A stretch of 13,041 nt of DNA from CAMAUF01 sp046152925 (GCA_046152925.1 JBJXFX010000035.1:1-13041); one strand, 5' to 3'; positions 6,756-13,041 are shown, counted from the stretch's first letter. Notes: a model not told the origin generated them from the sequence alone. Translations and numbers: made by a program.

Positions 6756-7658
6756 TTAGGCGAAAGCAGCGAAGATCTCCTCGAAGGCCTTCATTTGCCC
6801 GCCGCGGGTGGATGAGGGGACGACGATGGGCGTTTCGACGCCGGCCGCAAACCATGCCTCCAAACCGGCGAATACGTCTGACTTCGGGCCATACAGGGTC
6901 GAGTCGGCGAGCCAGCGGTCGCTCATGAGGCCGGGAAGGCTCTCCCGGTCGCCGGCCACGATCGCCTTCTCGATGGCCTCCATCTCCTCGACGTAGCCAG
7001 CCTCTTTCCAGTAATTCCGGTAGTTCGGGAGGGTGACGTAGCCGAGCAAGACGCGTTTCACGACGGCGGCGGCGGCCCCGCGGTCGTCGTCGATGCAGGT
7101 TGGGATCATGTCGCCGACGAAGAAGCCCGTGTCGCGGCGCGAGCCGGGCACATGGCCCAGCGAAGTGGCCATGTGCGACCGCGAGGCGTTGGCCCAGACG
7201 GCGCCATCGCCGATTTCGGCTGCGAGCTCGACCATTTTGGTGCGCAAGGTCGCGAGGACGATCGGCGGGAGCTCGCCCACCTGTTGGGCGGCTGCGCGGA
7301 CCTTTCCGACGTACTCACGCATGTCGGAGATGGGCTTGCCCGCCTGGACGCCCATCCGGCTGTGCATCGGGCCATGGCTGACGCCGAGGCCGAGGACAAA
7401 CCGGCCGCCGGAGACTTCGTGGATGTAGGCGGCCGACTGGGCCATGTCGAACGGGTGGCGGTAGTAAATCGGCACGATGCTCGTCCCGAACCGGATCGAT
7501 GTCGTCTCGTGGGCCATCGATAGGCAGAGACCGAGCGAATCGCCGAAGCTCGCGCAGTAGATGCCGGCGAAGCCACGACGCTCGATATCCTGGGCAAGCT
7601 CGATCGTGGCTTTGCGGCGCCCTGCCACGGCGGCGAGCGCAAGAGCGGGCATCCTCAT
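6756..7658 (-). CDS. LLM class (F420-dependent type) oxidoreductase
   Basis: This 300-aa luciferase-like protein is a different subfamily from the LLM protein encoded at 4955-5875. Landmarks are DIERRGFAGIYCASFGDSL at 24-42, SIRFGTSIVPIYYRHPFDMA at 54-73 and the SGGRFVLGLGVSHGP motif at 83-97, followed by a C-terminal region with a GDRESLPGLMSDRW segment at 236-249 that is typical of a group often annotated F420-dependent. The cofactor is inferred from resemblance, not proven. The ATG at 7658 is preceded by a good Shine-Dalgarno (GGGAGG on the minus strand, 7 bases upstream); an ATG two codons later is possible. A -10-like TAGAGT on the minus strand at 7686-7691 might start an LLM-phosphatase transcript. 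The gene lies 56 bases downstream of the ParA-like gene. Confidence 0.9.
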   Translation of the reverse strand: MRMPALALAAVAGRRKATIELAQDIERRGFAGIYCASFGDSLGLCLSMAHETTSIRFGTSIVPIYYRHPFDMAQSAAYIHEVSGGRFVLGLGVSHGPMHSRMGVQAGKPISDMREYVGKVRAAAQQVGELPPIVLATLRTKMVELAAEIGDGAVWANASRSHMATSLGHVPGSRRDTGFFVGDMIPTCIDDDRGAAAAVVKRVLLGYVTLPNYRNYWKEAGYVEEMEAIEKAIVAGDRESLPGLMSDRWLADSTLYGPKSDVFAGLEAWFAAGVETPIVVPSSTRGGQMKAFEEIFAAFA

Positions 7659-7714
7659 TCAGCGGCCTCCCAGTGCAATGGGGCCACTCTACGGTCGGCG
7701 GGAGCTTGGAGCGA

Positions 7715-8491
7715 TTAGACGGTGGCGAGCTGGTGGCGCTGGAAGCCACTGGCGGGGGCATGGGACTGGCCCATCATGCCGGTCGCGATGGCGCGGATCG
7801 CCCGGGCTGAGGGCGATTGCGGGGCGCGGACGGTGACTGGCGCGCCCGGCCCAAACTTCGCAGCGGTGGGCTCGAAGGGGATGAGCCAGGCGGAGTCGAC
7901 TCGCGTTGCCGCCAGCACTTCTTCGATCTCCATGGCTGGCTCCCGCGTGGTCTCGTCCACGACGAGCTGGACGCGGTCGCGGGGGAAACCCGCCTCGCGC
8001 AGCATTTCGAGGAGCATGGTTGCACCCTTCGCGCCGGTGCGCTCATGGTTCGAGACGACGATCACGTCGTCGGCGGAGGTGACGGACTCGGCAACGAGGT
8101 CGCTGAGGGCGTTGGGCGTGTCGATAATCACGACTTCGGCGTGTTGCGAGGCGGATTCGATGGTTGCGCGCAAGCCCGCTTCGGAGACGCCGGGGATGGC
8201 GCGGACCGTGCCGCGCGCCACGCGCTGGTCGATCGTGGTGGCACGTGCTGGGGCGTCGTTTCCGCCATAGGCGACGGACAGAAGGACGACCGAGCGGCCC
8301 GCACCCTCCGCCAAGTGCCAGGCGAGATTGACGGCGACGAACGTCTTGCCGACGCCACCCTTTGGGGCGGCGACGGCAATGATCCGCCCACGTTGTGGCC
8401 CGAGCCGGAGGTCGGCGGCAAGCCCCTCCCAGAACCCGAGCGGCCCATCGCGGTGAGTGCCCTCTCCCATCGCCTTCTGGAACCTCGCCAT
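7715..8491 (-). CDS. ParA/MinD-like P-loop ATPase with altered switch motif
   Basis: The 258-aa product carries the deviant Walker A of the ParA/MinD superfamily, PKGGVGKT at 43-50 with the signature lysine K44 and K49, and a Walker B VVIIDTP at 120-126 (D124). After the second strand the family normally has a D-x-D motif (as in VDLDPQ); here residues 68-79 read VVLLSVAYGGND, so both acidic positions are replaced (S72, A74). Such proteins dimerise with ATP and often bind membrane or DNA to position cargo; loss of the switch aspartate would be expected to slow hydrolysis. Residues 185-225 contain an FlhG/CpaE-like response stretch (IPFEPTAAKFGPGAPV). The ATG at 8491 is chosen; GTG 8533 and ATG 8470 are alternatives. 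It is transcribed divergently from the HAMP/roadblock operon. Confidence 0.85.
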   Translation of the reverse strand: MARFQKAMGEGTHRDGPLGFWEGLAADLRLGPQRGRIIAVAAPKGGVGKTFVAVNLAWHLAEGAGRSVVLLSVAYGGNDAPARATTIDQRVARGTVRAIPGVSEAGLRATIESASQHAEVVIIDTPNALSDLVAESVTSADDVIVVSNHERTGAKGATMLLEMLREAGFPRDRVQLVVDETTREPAMEIEEVLAATRVDSAWLIPFEPTAAKFGPGAPVTVRAPQSPSARAIRAIATGMMGQSHAPASGFQRHQLATV

Positions 8492-8518
8492 CGCGGCACG
8501 TAGCCGTGCTCTCTGTGA

Positions 8519-8524
8519 TGTATA
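8519..8524 (-). promoter_or_regulatory. Candidate -10 element for the ParA-like gene (TATACA)
   Basis: Minus-strand TATACA within an AT-richer patch of otherwise GC-rich DNA, placing a predicted transcript start near 8512, about 20 bases before the ATG at 8491. This supports ATG 8491 over the upstream GTG at 8533. No -35 match is evident at 16-18 bases. Confidence 0.3.
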
Positions 8525-8578
8525 GACGGCCACGGTGGGCCGGTGCTCAGGGTGTACCGCGTATTTCTCCTCAGAATC

Positions 8579-8592
8579 GCCGCTGCAGCGGC
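8579..8592. promoter_or_regulatory. 14-bp perfect palindrome, candidate operator
   Basis: GCCGCTGCAGCGGC is a perfect inverted repeat with no central spacer, located midway between the divergent ParA-like gene and the HAMP/roadblock operon. It could bind a dimeric regulator acting on either side. GC-rich palindromes also occur by chance in such genomes, so the functional call is tentative. Confidence 0.3.
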
Positions 8593-8721
8593 CCGGCGGA
8601 AAATGACCCTGAAGAATCACCGCTCGCTGCCTGTTCCTGCCTCTGGTAGCTGTCGAGTGAACGGATAAGCGCCTGCGTTCACCGAGGCCTGGCGCCGAAG
8701 ACGGTTTCATTGAGGTGGCAG

Positions 8722-9921
8722 ATGGCGAACTTGCATGGCCCTGTGGGCGCCTTCTTCAATCGGCTCAGCATCAGTCGCAAGCTGGCGCTGCTGGTGGCCG
8801 TCCTGGTGGTCCCGGTCGCGCTGCTCGCGTACTTCGCCGTCGATGGCCGCCAGGCCGAGATCGACCTCGCGACGAACGAGCGGGACGGTCTCCAGTACTT
8901 GGAGGTCCTCAACAGTCTGCTGATCTCGACCCAGGAGCATCGGTCGCTCGCAGTATTCGCCGTCCAAGGCAACGCCAACGCAAAACAGCGCTTGGAAACG
9001 GTGCGAGCCAACATCGATAGCCAGGTTGCTTCGTTGAAGAAGGCGGACGACCGGACAGGCGTCCGCTTCGAAACGGGCGAGTTGACGGCCAAGGCAGCCC
9101 AACTCTGGGCTGATGTTACCGCGACGGTCGCGGCCGGCGGGACGCCGTCCGACATCGAACGCAAGAACGACCGGCTCACGGACTCGCTGCTTGAGTACCT
9201 TTTTGTCGTGGGCAACACGTCGGAGCTCTATCTCGACCCGGAGACCGCCTCGCTGCAGACCGTCCTCGCGACGATGGACTCGCTGCCGCGCCTTGGCGTG
9301 GCTGTCGACGACGTCCAGGCAAGCTTCGAGGAGACCTCGGGCCAGATCGGGCTTGTTGGCCGCGCTTCGGTCGCTGCTGGCCTCACCCGCGTGGATGACC
9401 TCCAACGCGAAGTGACGCGGGCCCTCGACCTCGCGCGGCAGAGCAATACGAGCTACGACCGCGCCCTCGAACAACCGTTGCTCGCTACGCAGGTTGCCGT
9501 GAAGGACTACATCATCGCTGTCCAAGACGAGCTGGCCGGACGCCAGTCGGGGCTTCGGACCAAGGAGGACGCCGTCCAGGCCTCGAGCCGCGACCTGGTC
9601 ACCGCGGCCGAACGCGTCCTCCGGACGGACCTGACAGAGCGCGTTTCCACGAACCGGCGCGAACAGTCGTTGGTCGTCGCAATCGCGGTTGTGTCGTCGG
9701 TCGTCGCCATCCTCTTCGCCTGGCTCATTTCGAGGAGCATCACGCGGCCTGTGAACCAGCTTGTCGCGGCTGCGGACCAGGTGAGCCTCGGCGAGCTTGA
9801 GACGCAGATCCGCGTCAAGGGTTCGCCGGAGGTTGTCCGGATGGCAGAGGCGTTGACCCGGATGCAAACGAGCCTTGCCTCGGCCATCGAGCGGTTGCGG
9901 ACGCGCCGGGCCGCCGCCTAA
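8722..9921 (+). CDS. Two-TM HAMP sensor protein lacking an output domain
   Basis: The 399-aa protein has a short cytoplasmic N-terminus, TM1 at about residues 20-40, a large helical extracytoplasmic region (about 41-315), TM2 at about 316-337 and a typical HAMP domain at 338-391 (SRSITRPVNQLVAAADQV ... E369 ... MAEALTRM). It stops 8 residues after HAMP: no methyl-accepting, histidine kinase or cyclase domain follows. The outer domain includes ISTQEHRSLAVFAVQGNANA at 68-87, which resembles the EHR/GN motif found in helical-bundle sensor domains (NIT or 4-helix type) of chemoreceptors and kinases; ligand unknown. The ATG at 8722 has GAGG at 8712-8715; a TTG at 8710 is rejected. It is the first gene of a five-gene operon, so its signal is probably passed to the roadblock or DUF4388 proteins encoded downstream. 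This role is inference. Confidence 0.88.
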   Translation: MANLHGPVGAFFNRLSISRKLALLVAVLVVPVALLAYFAVDGRQAEIDLATNERDGLQYLEVLNSLLISTQEHRSLAVFAVQGNANAKQRLETVRANIDSQVASLKKADDRTGVRFETGELTAKAAQLWADVTATVAAGGTPSDIERKNDRLTDSLLEYLFVVGNTSELYLDPETASLQTVLATMDSLPRLGVAVDDVQASFEETSGQIGLVGRASVAAGLTRVDDLQREVTRALDLARQSNTSYDRALEQPLLATQVAVKDYIIAVQDELAGRQSGLRTKEDAVQASSRDLVTAAERVLRTDLTERVSTNRREQSLVVAIAVVSSVVAILFAWLISRSITRPVNQLVAAADQVSLGELETQIRVKGSPEVVRMAEALTRMQTSLASAIERLRTRRAAA

Positions 9922-9956
9922 GCCTCGAACGCACAACGACCCACAGGGGGTAGACC

Positions 9957-10355
9957 ATGGCAATCACCGCCTTTCCCCTCCAACCGCAGGTCGCCGGCAG
10001 GCTCGCGGCCGAGATCTCGGACCTGCCGGGCGTCACGGGCGTCGCGGTTTGCGACGACGAAGGGTCGTTCGTGGCAGGGGCCGGGTCGATTCGGGCGAAC
10101 GTCGATGGACCCCTGGCGGTGTTCGTCGCGCGGAGGGCCGATGCGATGACCGAAGTCGACGACCTGCGCGGGATTGGTCCCGCCGTCGCATCCAGCACGC
10201 TTGACCGCGTGCACGTCCAGGGCAAGTCGGGGGCAGTTGTTGTCATCCGCCGGCCGGGCTGCCTCGTCCTCGTCGCCTGCAAAGACGGCAGCGCCATCGA
10301 CCTCGCGGGGTCGTCGCTCGAACGGATCACCAGCCGCTATCTCGCGGCTGCCTAG
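9957..10355 (+). CDS. Roadblock/LC7 domain protein 1
   Basis: This 132-aa protein fits the roadblock/LC7 fold (MglB, dynein light chain group): an N-terminal helix (about 9-22), then DLPGVTGVAVCDDEGSFVA at 22-40, a central helix, the strands VHVQGKSGAVVVIRRP and CLVLVACKDGSAID, and a last helix (about 117-130). Bacterial members dimerise and usually act as regulators or activating partners of small Ras-like GTPases in polarity, motility or conservon signalling. No such GTPase is encoded nearby. The ATG at 9957 follows AGGGGG at 9945-9950 with 6-base spacing. It begins 35 bases after the HAMP gene and 27 bases before the next gene. It shares the DLPGVxGxxVCD motif with the second roadblock protein at 11543, so they are paralogs or a heteropair. 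Confidence 0.85.
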   Translation: MAITAFPLQPQVAGRLAAEISDLPGVTGVAVCDDEGSFVAGAGSIRANVDGPLAVFVARRADAMTEVDDLRGIGPAVASSTLDRVHVQGKSGAVVVIRRPGCLVLVACKDGSAIDLAGSSLERITSRYLAAA

Positions 10356-10382
10356 CAGCACAATCGGATCAAGGAGTGCCCC

Positions 10383-11543
10383 GTGAAGATGCTTCCGGTG
10401 GAACGGCCGGTCTATCAGAACCTCAACACCTCGTTCACGAGCTTTCAGGGCCTGCTCGATGACCTCGCGGCGCGACGGCTGGATGGCTACATCCGCCTGG
10501 CGAGCCAGGCCTACAGCGGCCTCTTGTTCCTCACGGGAGGGGCGCCGGCTGGGGCGATGGACTACCCGAACGGTGTCCGCCGGCTCGGGAGCATGGCTGT
10601 CCGGACGTTCGGCGAACGGGCCCAGGACCGCGGTGGGACGATCGATGTTTTCGAGCTCGACGGGCCGCTGGCGGGCCTCCTTGCGGGGATGGCCGACGCG
10701 GAACCGGTCTTTCGGGAGCTCTCGTCTGAGTGGGTGGTTATCGGCCGGCTGCTGGAGGCGGTGCACGCTGAATGCGGTGAAGGACGCGTTGACCTCCGGC
10801 TGGTGGGCGACGAGGGCGAGGCGGTCGCCTTCTTCAGCGGCGGGGTGATCGTCGCGGCGATGGGCTCCTTCGCTGGCCAGTCGCTGACCGGCGAGGCCGC
10901 GCTCGACTTCATGACCCAACAGGCACAGAGCGCACCGGCACGTGTCAGCGTGTTCCGCGCAGGGGCGGCGCGCGACCACAGCTCCGACCTCGCGGCCGCG
11001 GCGACGGTGCCGCCCTCGGCGGCGGCAGCGCCGATCGGTGGGCGTGTGGCCGCGGCCACGTTTGAACCCGAGGAGTCCCCGGTCCTCGCCGCCGTCACGG
11101 CTGCGCAAAACGGGCCGGACCCCGACTTGGCGGCGTCGCCGCCGGAGCCCGCCGCACCCGCGCCGATGGCGGAAGTGTTGCGCTCCTGGGCGAGCGTGAT
11201 CTCCACCGTCGAGGGTGTGATTGACGAGATCGGCCGCAAGGGCCAGTTCAGCGCGGCCTTTCGGGAAGCCCTGATCGAGAACGCACAGACCCACCCCTTC
11301 CTGGACCCGTTCGCAGGCGAATTCACGTACTCGAACGGCGAAATCCGCATGGAGGCGCCGATGCCCGACGAATTCGGGAAGGCCCTGAACGCGGTCCTCG
11401 ATGACACGGTGCGACGGCTCACCTTCCTGCTTCGGCGCGAAGACCTCGAGACGCTCGTCCGCGACCGCATCGCCGGGACCACGGCAGCGGCATCCAACCG
11501 GGCCCCCGGTGCGCCGCTCACCACCCTGCAGAGGGCGTCGTGA
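10383..11543 (+). CDS. DUF4388/PATAN-like two-module protein with PFLDPFA C-terminal domain
   Basis: I recognise this only at domain-class level. Residues 14-62 (NTSFTSFQGLLDDLAARRLD, then GLLFLTGGAPAGAMDY) look like one PATAN-type module, and 117-160 (VVIGRLLEAVH ... AVAFFSGGVIVAAM) like a second, each with the strand-G-G-strand pattern seen in DUF4388. An Ala/Pro-rich linker spans about 197-262. The C-terminal region 263-365 is helical and contains HPFLDPFAGEFTYSNGEIRM at 304-323, then an amphipathic helix with DDTVRRLTFLLRRED. No enzyme motif, signal peptide or membrane segment is visible, so it is probably a cytoplasmic adaptor. The GTG at 10383 has AAGGAG at 10371-10376, six bases upstream. 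Its TGA overlaps the ATG of the next gene by one base (TGATG), indicating coupling. Confidence 0.72.
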   Translation: MKMLPVERPVYQNLNTSFTSFQGLLDDLAARRLDGYIRLASQAYSGLLFLTGGAPAGAMDYPNGVRRLGSMAVRTFGERAQDRGGTIDVFELDGPLAGLLAGMADAEPVFRELSSEWVVIGRLLEAVHAECGEGRVDLRLVGDEGEAVAFFSGGVIVAAMGSFAGQSLTGEAALDFMTQQAQSAPARVSVFRAGAARDHSSDLAAAATVPPSAAAAPIGGRVAAATFEPEESPVLAAVTAAQNGPDPDLAASPPEPAAPAPMAEVLRSWASVISTVEGVIDEIGRKGQFSAAFREALIENAQTHPFLDPFAGEFTYSNGEIRMEAPMPDEFGKALNAVLDDTVRRLTFLLRREDLETLVRDRIAGTTAAASNRAPGAPLTTLQRAS

Positions 11544-11989
11544 TGGAGAAGGACCTCGCAGGCTGCATCGACCTCCCAGGGGTGAAGGGCGCATTCGTTT
11601 GTGACAACGCCGGCGAAGTCGTCGCTTCTTCCACGCCGGCCCCGCTGGCCACGGACTCCATGGCCAGCCTGGGCCGCGAAGTGATCCGGACGCTCTCCGC
11701 CTTCCAGGCTGCCGGGCGTCACGGCGTGACGGTGCACTTCGAATTCAATTCTTGGACGCTCCACGCACGTGACATCGATGGCCACGGCGTGTTGGTCATG
11801 CTCGCGGAACCAGGTGCGGACGATGCGCTGCTCCGGATCACCGCCGAGATCACGACGCTGAACTGGTCGGAGGACAAGAAGGTCCTCAAGCAACTCGACA
11901 AGCGGAACGCGGACCGGCGCCATCTGGTGACGCGCGCTTCCGTGGACGAGGTATCGCGCCGCTCTTGGGCGGCGTTCGCGGGCGCATAG
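11543..11989 (+). CDS. Roadblock/LC7 domain protein 2
   Basis: The 148-aa protein begins with a roadblock/LC7-like segment CIDLPGVKGAFVCDNAGEVVA at 8-28, a central helix with SLGREVIRTLSAFQ at 42-55, strands GVTVHFEF and WTLHARDIDGHGVLVMLAE, and a helix from about 92 to 105. Unlike the first roadblock protein it continues with a highly charged, probably helical tail (about 109-148; DKKVLKQLDKRNADRRHL) that could bind a partner. A GAGGG at 11531-11535 precedes the ATG at 11543 by 7 bases; GTG 11540, in the same frame, is an alternative start. Translation is coupled to the upstream gene through TGATG. Like roadblock protein 1, it has no encoded Ras-like GTPase partner in the window. Confidence 0.8.
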   Translation: MEKDLAGCIDLPGVKGAFVCDNAGEVVASSTPAPLATDSMASLGREVIRTLSAFQAAGRHGVTVHFEFNSWTLHARDIDGHGVLVMLAEPGADDALLRITAEITTLNWSEDKKVLKQLDKRNADRRHLVTRASVDEVSRRSWAAFAGA

Positions 11990-12019
11990 CAAGAGCCCAA
12001 CGGGGCGAGGAGGAACACG

Positions 12020-12928
12020 ATGCGCGAAGGACTCACTGGCAACCTGCAACATTGGCCGCTCACTCAGGCCCTGACCATGCTCTGTTCGAGCCGCCAGAGC
12101 GGCATCCTGGAGCTGAACGACGGGCCGGACCGCGCCGAAATCGGGATCCTCGACGGCGTGATTGTGGACGTCACCGAAGGCCCGCTGACGGGCGAGGACG
12201 CGCTCACGGCCGTCGCGCAGTGGACGCATGGCACATTCGTGTTCGACAACACCGCCAAGCCAACTGCGCGGTCGGTCAGCCGCTCCACCGAAGAGGTGTT
12301 GGCCGACATCACCGCCCTTTCGGCCGAAATCGCGGCGATCAAGGAAGTCATCCCCACGCTCGGGGCGATGCCGATGCTGACGCACGAGCTGCCAGCGGCG
12401 CCCGTGACGCTTTCGCCAGCCGAGTGGCAGGTCGTGTCCTACGCCGATGGGCGGACGGATGTGGCCGGGCTCTGCACCGCTCTCGGACGCGACGCACTGA
12501 GTGTCTCGCGGGTGCTCATGCGTCTCGTCGAGGGCGGCTTGGTGGCGGTGTCTCGCGATGGCCAGGCCGTGGCTCCGTCGCCGGTCCGCGCGGCGACGCC
12601 AGCGGCGGCCGTCCGCGCCGTGGAGCAGCAACCGACGATCAACAGCGTCGCCCCTTCGGCGCCGACGAAAGAGCTCGCTGGCCCGGTGTTTATGCGACGG
12701 CTGGAGGAGGCCCTCCGGGCGGCGATGGGGCCGATCGCGACAGTCGCGATCGACGATCAGCTCGGCAACCTCGGCGCCACCTCGGCGACGCTCGCACGGG
12801 AGGCGGCCTCGACGCTTGTGGAGCGCCTTTCCGCCGAAATTGGCGACCCACGCCGCCGCGTGACCTTCACCCAAGCGATGTTGCCGGAGCTCCGGAACCT
12901 CGCGAGCCGGCGGTCGGACGCGGCCTAG
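12020..12928 (+). CDS. DUF4388 domain protein with winged-helix-like and C-terminal helical domain
   Basis: The 302-aa protein opens with a clear DUF4388 (PATAN) domain at about 1-105: GNLQHWPLTQALTMLCSSRQ, SGILEL, AEIGILDGVIVDV, GEDALTAVAQWTHGTFVF. PATAN domains occur at the N-terminus of response-regulator and gliding-related proteins. A region at about 129-178 (SPAEWQVVSYADGRTDVAGL, then SVSRVLMRLVEGGLVAVSRD) looks like a small winged-helix fold, possibly a protein-protein interface. After an Ala/Pro linker the C-terminus (about 223-292) contains MGPIATVAIDD at 236-246 and GDPRRRVTF at 275-283, similar to a domain found at the end of other DUF4388 proteins. The strong Shine-Dalgarno GAGGAGG at 12007-12013 suggests high translation. 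This is the last gene of the operon; the hairpin terminator follows. Confidence 0.85.
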   Translation: MREGLTGNLQHWPLTQALTMLCSSRQSGILELNDGPDRAEIGILDGVIVDVTEGPLTGEDALTAVAQWTHGTFVFDNTAKPTARSVSRSTEEVLADITALSAEIAAIKEVIPTLGAMPMLTHELPAAPVTLSPAEWQVVSYADGRTDVAGLCTALGRDALSVSRVLMRLVEGGLVAVSRDGQAVAPSPVRAATPAAAVRAVEQQPTINSVAPSAPTKELAGPVFMRRLEEALRAAMGPIATVAIDDQLGNLGATSATLAREAASTLVERLSAEIGDPRRRVTFTQAMLPELRNLASRRSDAA

Positions 12929-12953
12929 GCCGAGCCTCGCGCCCACCTTCCTC

Positions 12954-13009
12954 AATGCTCCGGCTGACGGGTCCCCGACCTCGGGACTTCCCGCCAGCCG
13001 GAGCATTTT
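12954..13009 (+). terminator. Intrinsic terminator of the HAMP/roadblock/DUF4388 operon
   Basis: A perfect 13-bp inverted repeat, 12954-12966 with 12995-13007, flanks a 28-base loop. The loop itself pairs further (CGGG 12968-12971 with CCCG 12990-12993, then a bulged inner stem 12972-12986). A short T-run at 13006-13009 follows. It sits 25 bases after the last stop of the operon. The long GC-rich stem with a short T-tract is typical of intrinsic terminators in high-GC bacteria. Confidence 0.85.
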
Positions 13010-13041
13010 GGCGTGCCGGGCGCGCGCTCTCGGTAACGTGG

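Larger units (their letters stand above)
8492..8721. other. Divergent intergenic region shared by the ParA-like gene and the HAMP operon
   Basis: These 230 bases hold no convincing gene. They must contain the 5' signals for both directions. A -10-like TATACA (minus strand, 8519-8524) sits about 27 bases before the ParA-like ATG. A perfect 14-bp palindrome lies at 8579-8592. Before the HAMP gene there is a Shine-Dalgarno GAGG at 8712-8715, but I could not find a convincing plus-strand -35/-10 pair. Confidence 0.5.

Noticed and set aside
9918..11594. 558-codon minus-strand open frame
   Set aside because: Antisense to roadblock protein 1 and the 386-aa gene; no recognisable domain and composition typical of GC-rich shadow frames.
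10562..13006. Very long (814-codon) open frame on the minus strand
   Set aside because: It lies antisense to three well-supported genes with good ribosome sites and domain matches, and crosses the terminator. Its translation is Arg/Gly/His/Asp-rich low-information sequence, typical of antisense frames in GC-rich DNA.
13010..13041. Possible start of another gene at the window end
   Set aside because: Only 32 bases remain after the terminator; there is a TAACGT that might be a -10 element but no start codon with usable sequence beyond it.

Overview
The window is GC-rich throughout, with frequent GTG starts, tightly packed genes and no mobile elements, CRISPR arrays or RNA genes that I can see. 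The gene set combines a B12-dependent methylmalonyl-CoA module with a separate small mutase subunit, a TIGR03936/DUF2344 protein, two luciferase-like (FMN/F420) oxidoreductases, roadblock/LC7 proteins and a DUF4388 protein. This suits a high-GC Chloroflexota bacterium (Dehalococcoidia/Tepidiformia-like). That placement is an inference from gene content, and a high-GC relative of Actinobacteria is not excluded.

Region 1 (1-1516, + strand) carries the tail of a probable methylmalonyl-CoA epimerase, a stand-alone B12-binding mutase subunit and the mutase chaperone GTPase MeaB. Together these serve propionyl-CoA/methylmalonyl-CoA/succinyl-CoA interconversion. Region 2 (1517-4977, + strand) is housekeeping: a small unknown protein, a TIGR03936 protein, a histidine phosphatase, an FtsB/DivIC-like division protein and the tRNA-Ile lysidine synthetase TilS. 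The last two are coupled by a 4-base GTGA overlap.

Region 3 (4955-8491, - strand) reads right to left: a ParA/MinD-like ATPase with an altered switch region, an LLM oxidoreductase, an inositol-monophosphatase-family phosphatase and a second LLM oxidoreductase. The last gene overlaps the 3' end of tilS by 23 bases in a convergent arrangement.

Region 4 (8722-12928, + strand) is the most interesting part. It is a compact five-gene operon: a two-TM HAMP sensor with no output domain, a roadblock protein, a 386-aa protein with two DUF4388/PATAN-like modules, a second roadblock protein and a DUF4388 protein with a helical C-terminal domain. It closes with a strong hairpin terminator at 12954-13009. 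No kinase, methyl-accepting domain or Ras-like GTPase is encoded here, although roadblock proteins usually work with such partners. The layout resembles the Streptomyces conservons (sensor, roadblock, small protein, GTPase) with the kinase and GTPase parts missing. The divergent ParA-like gene shares its upstream region, which holds a perfect 14-bp palindrome. I propose that this is an undescribed membrane-linked signalling or polarity module, and I state in the findings what would refute that.
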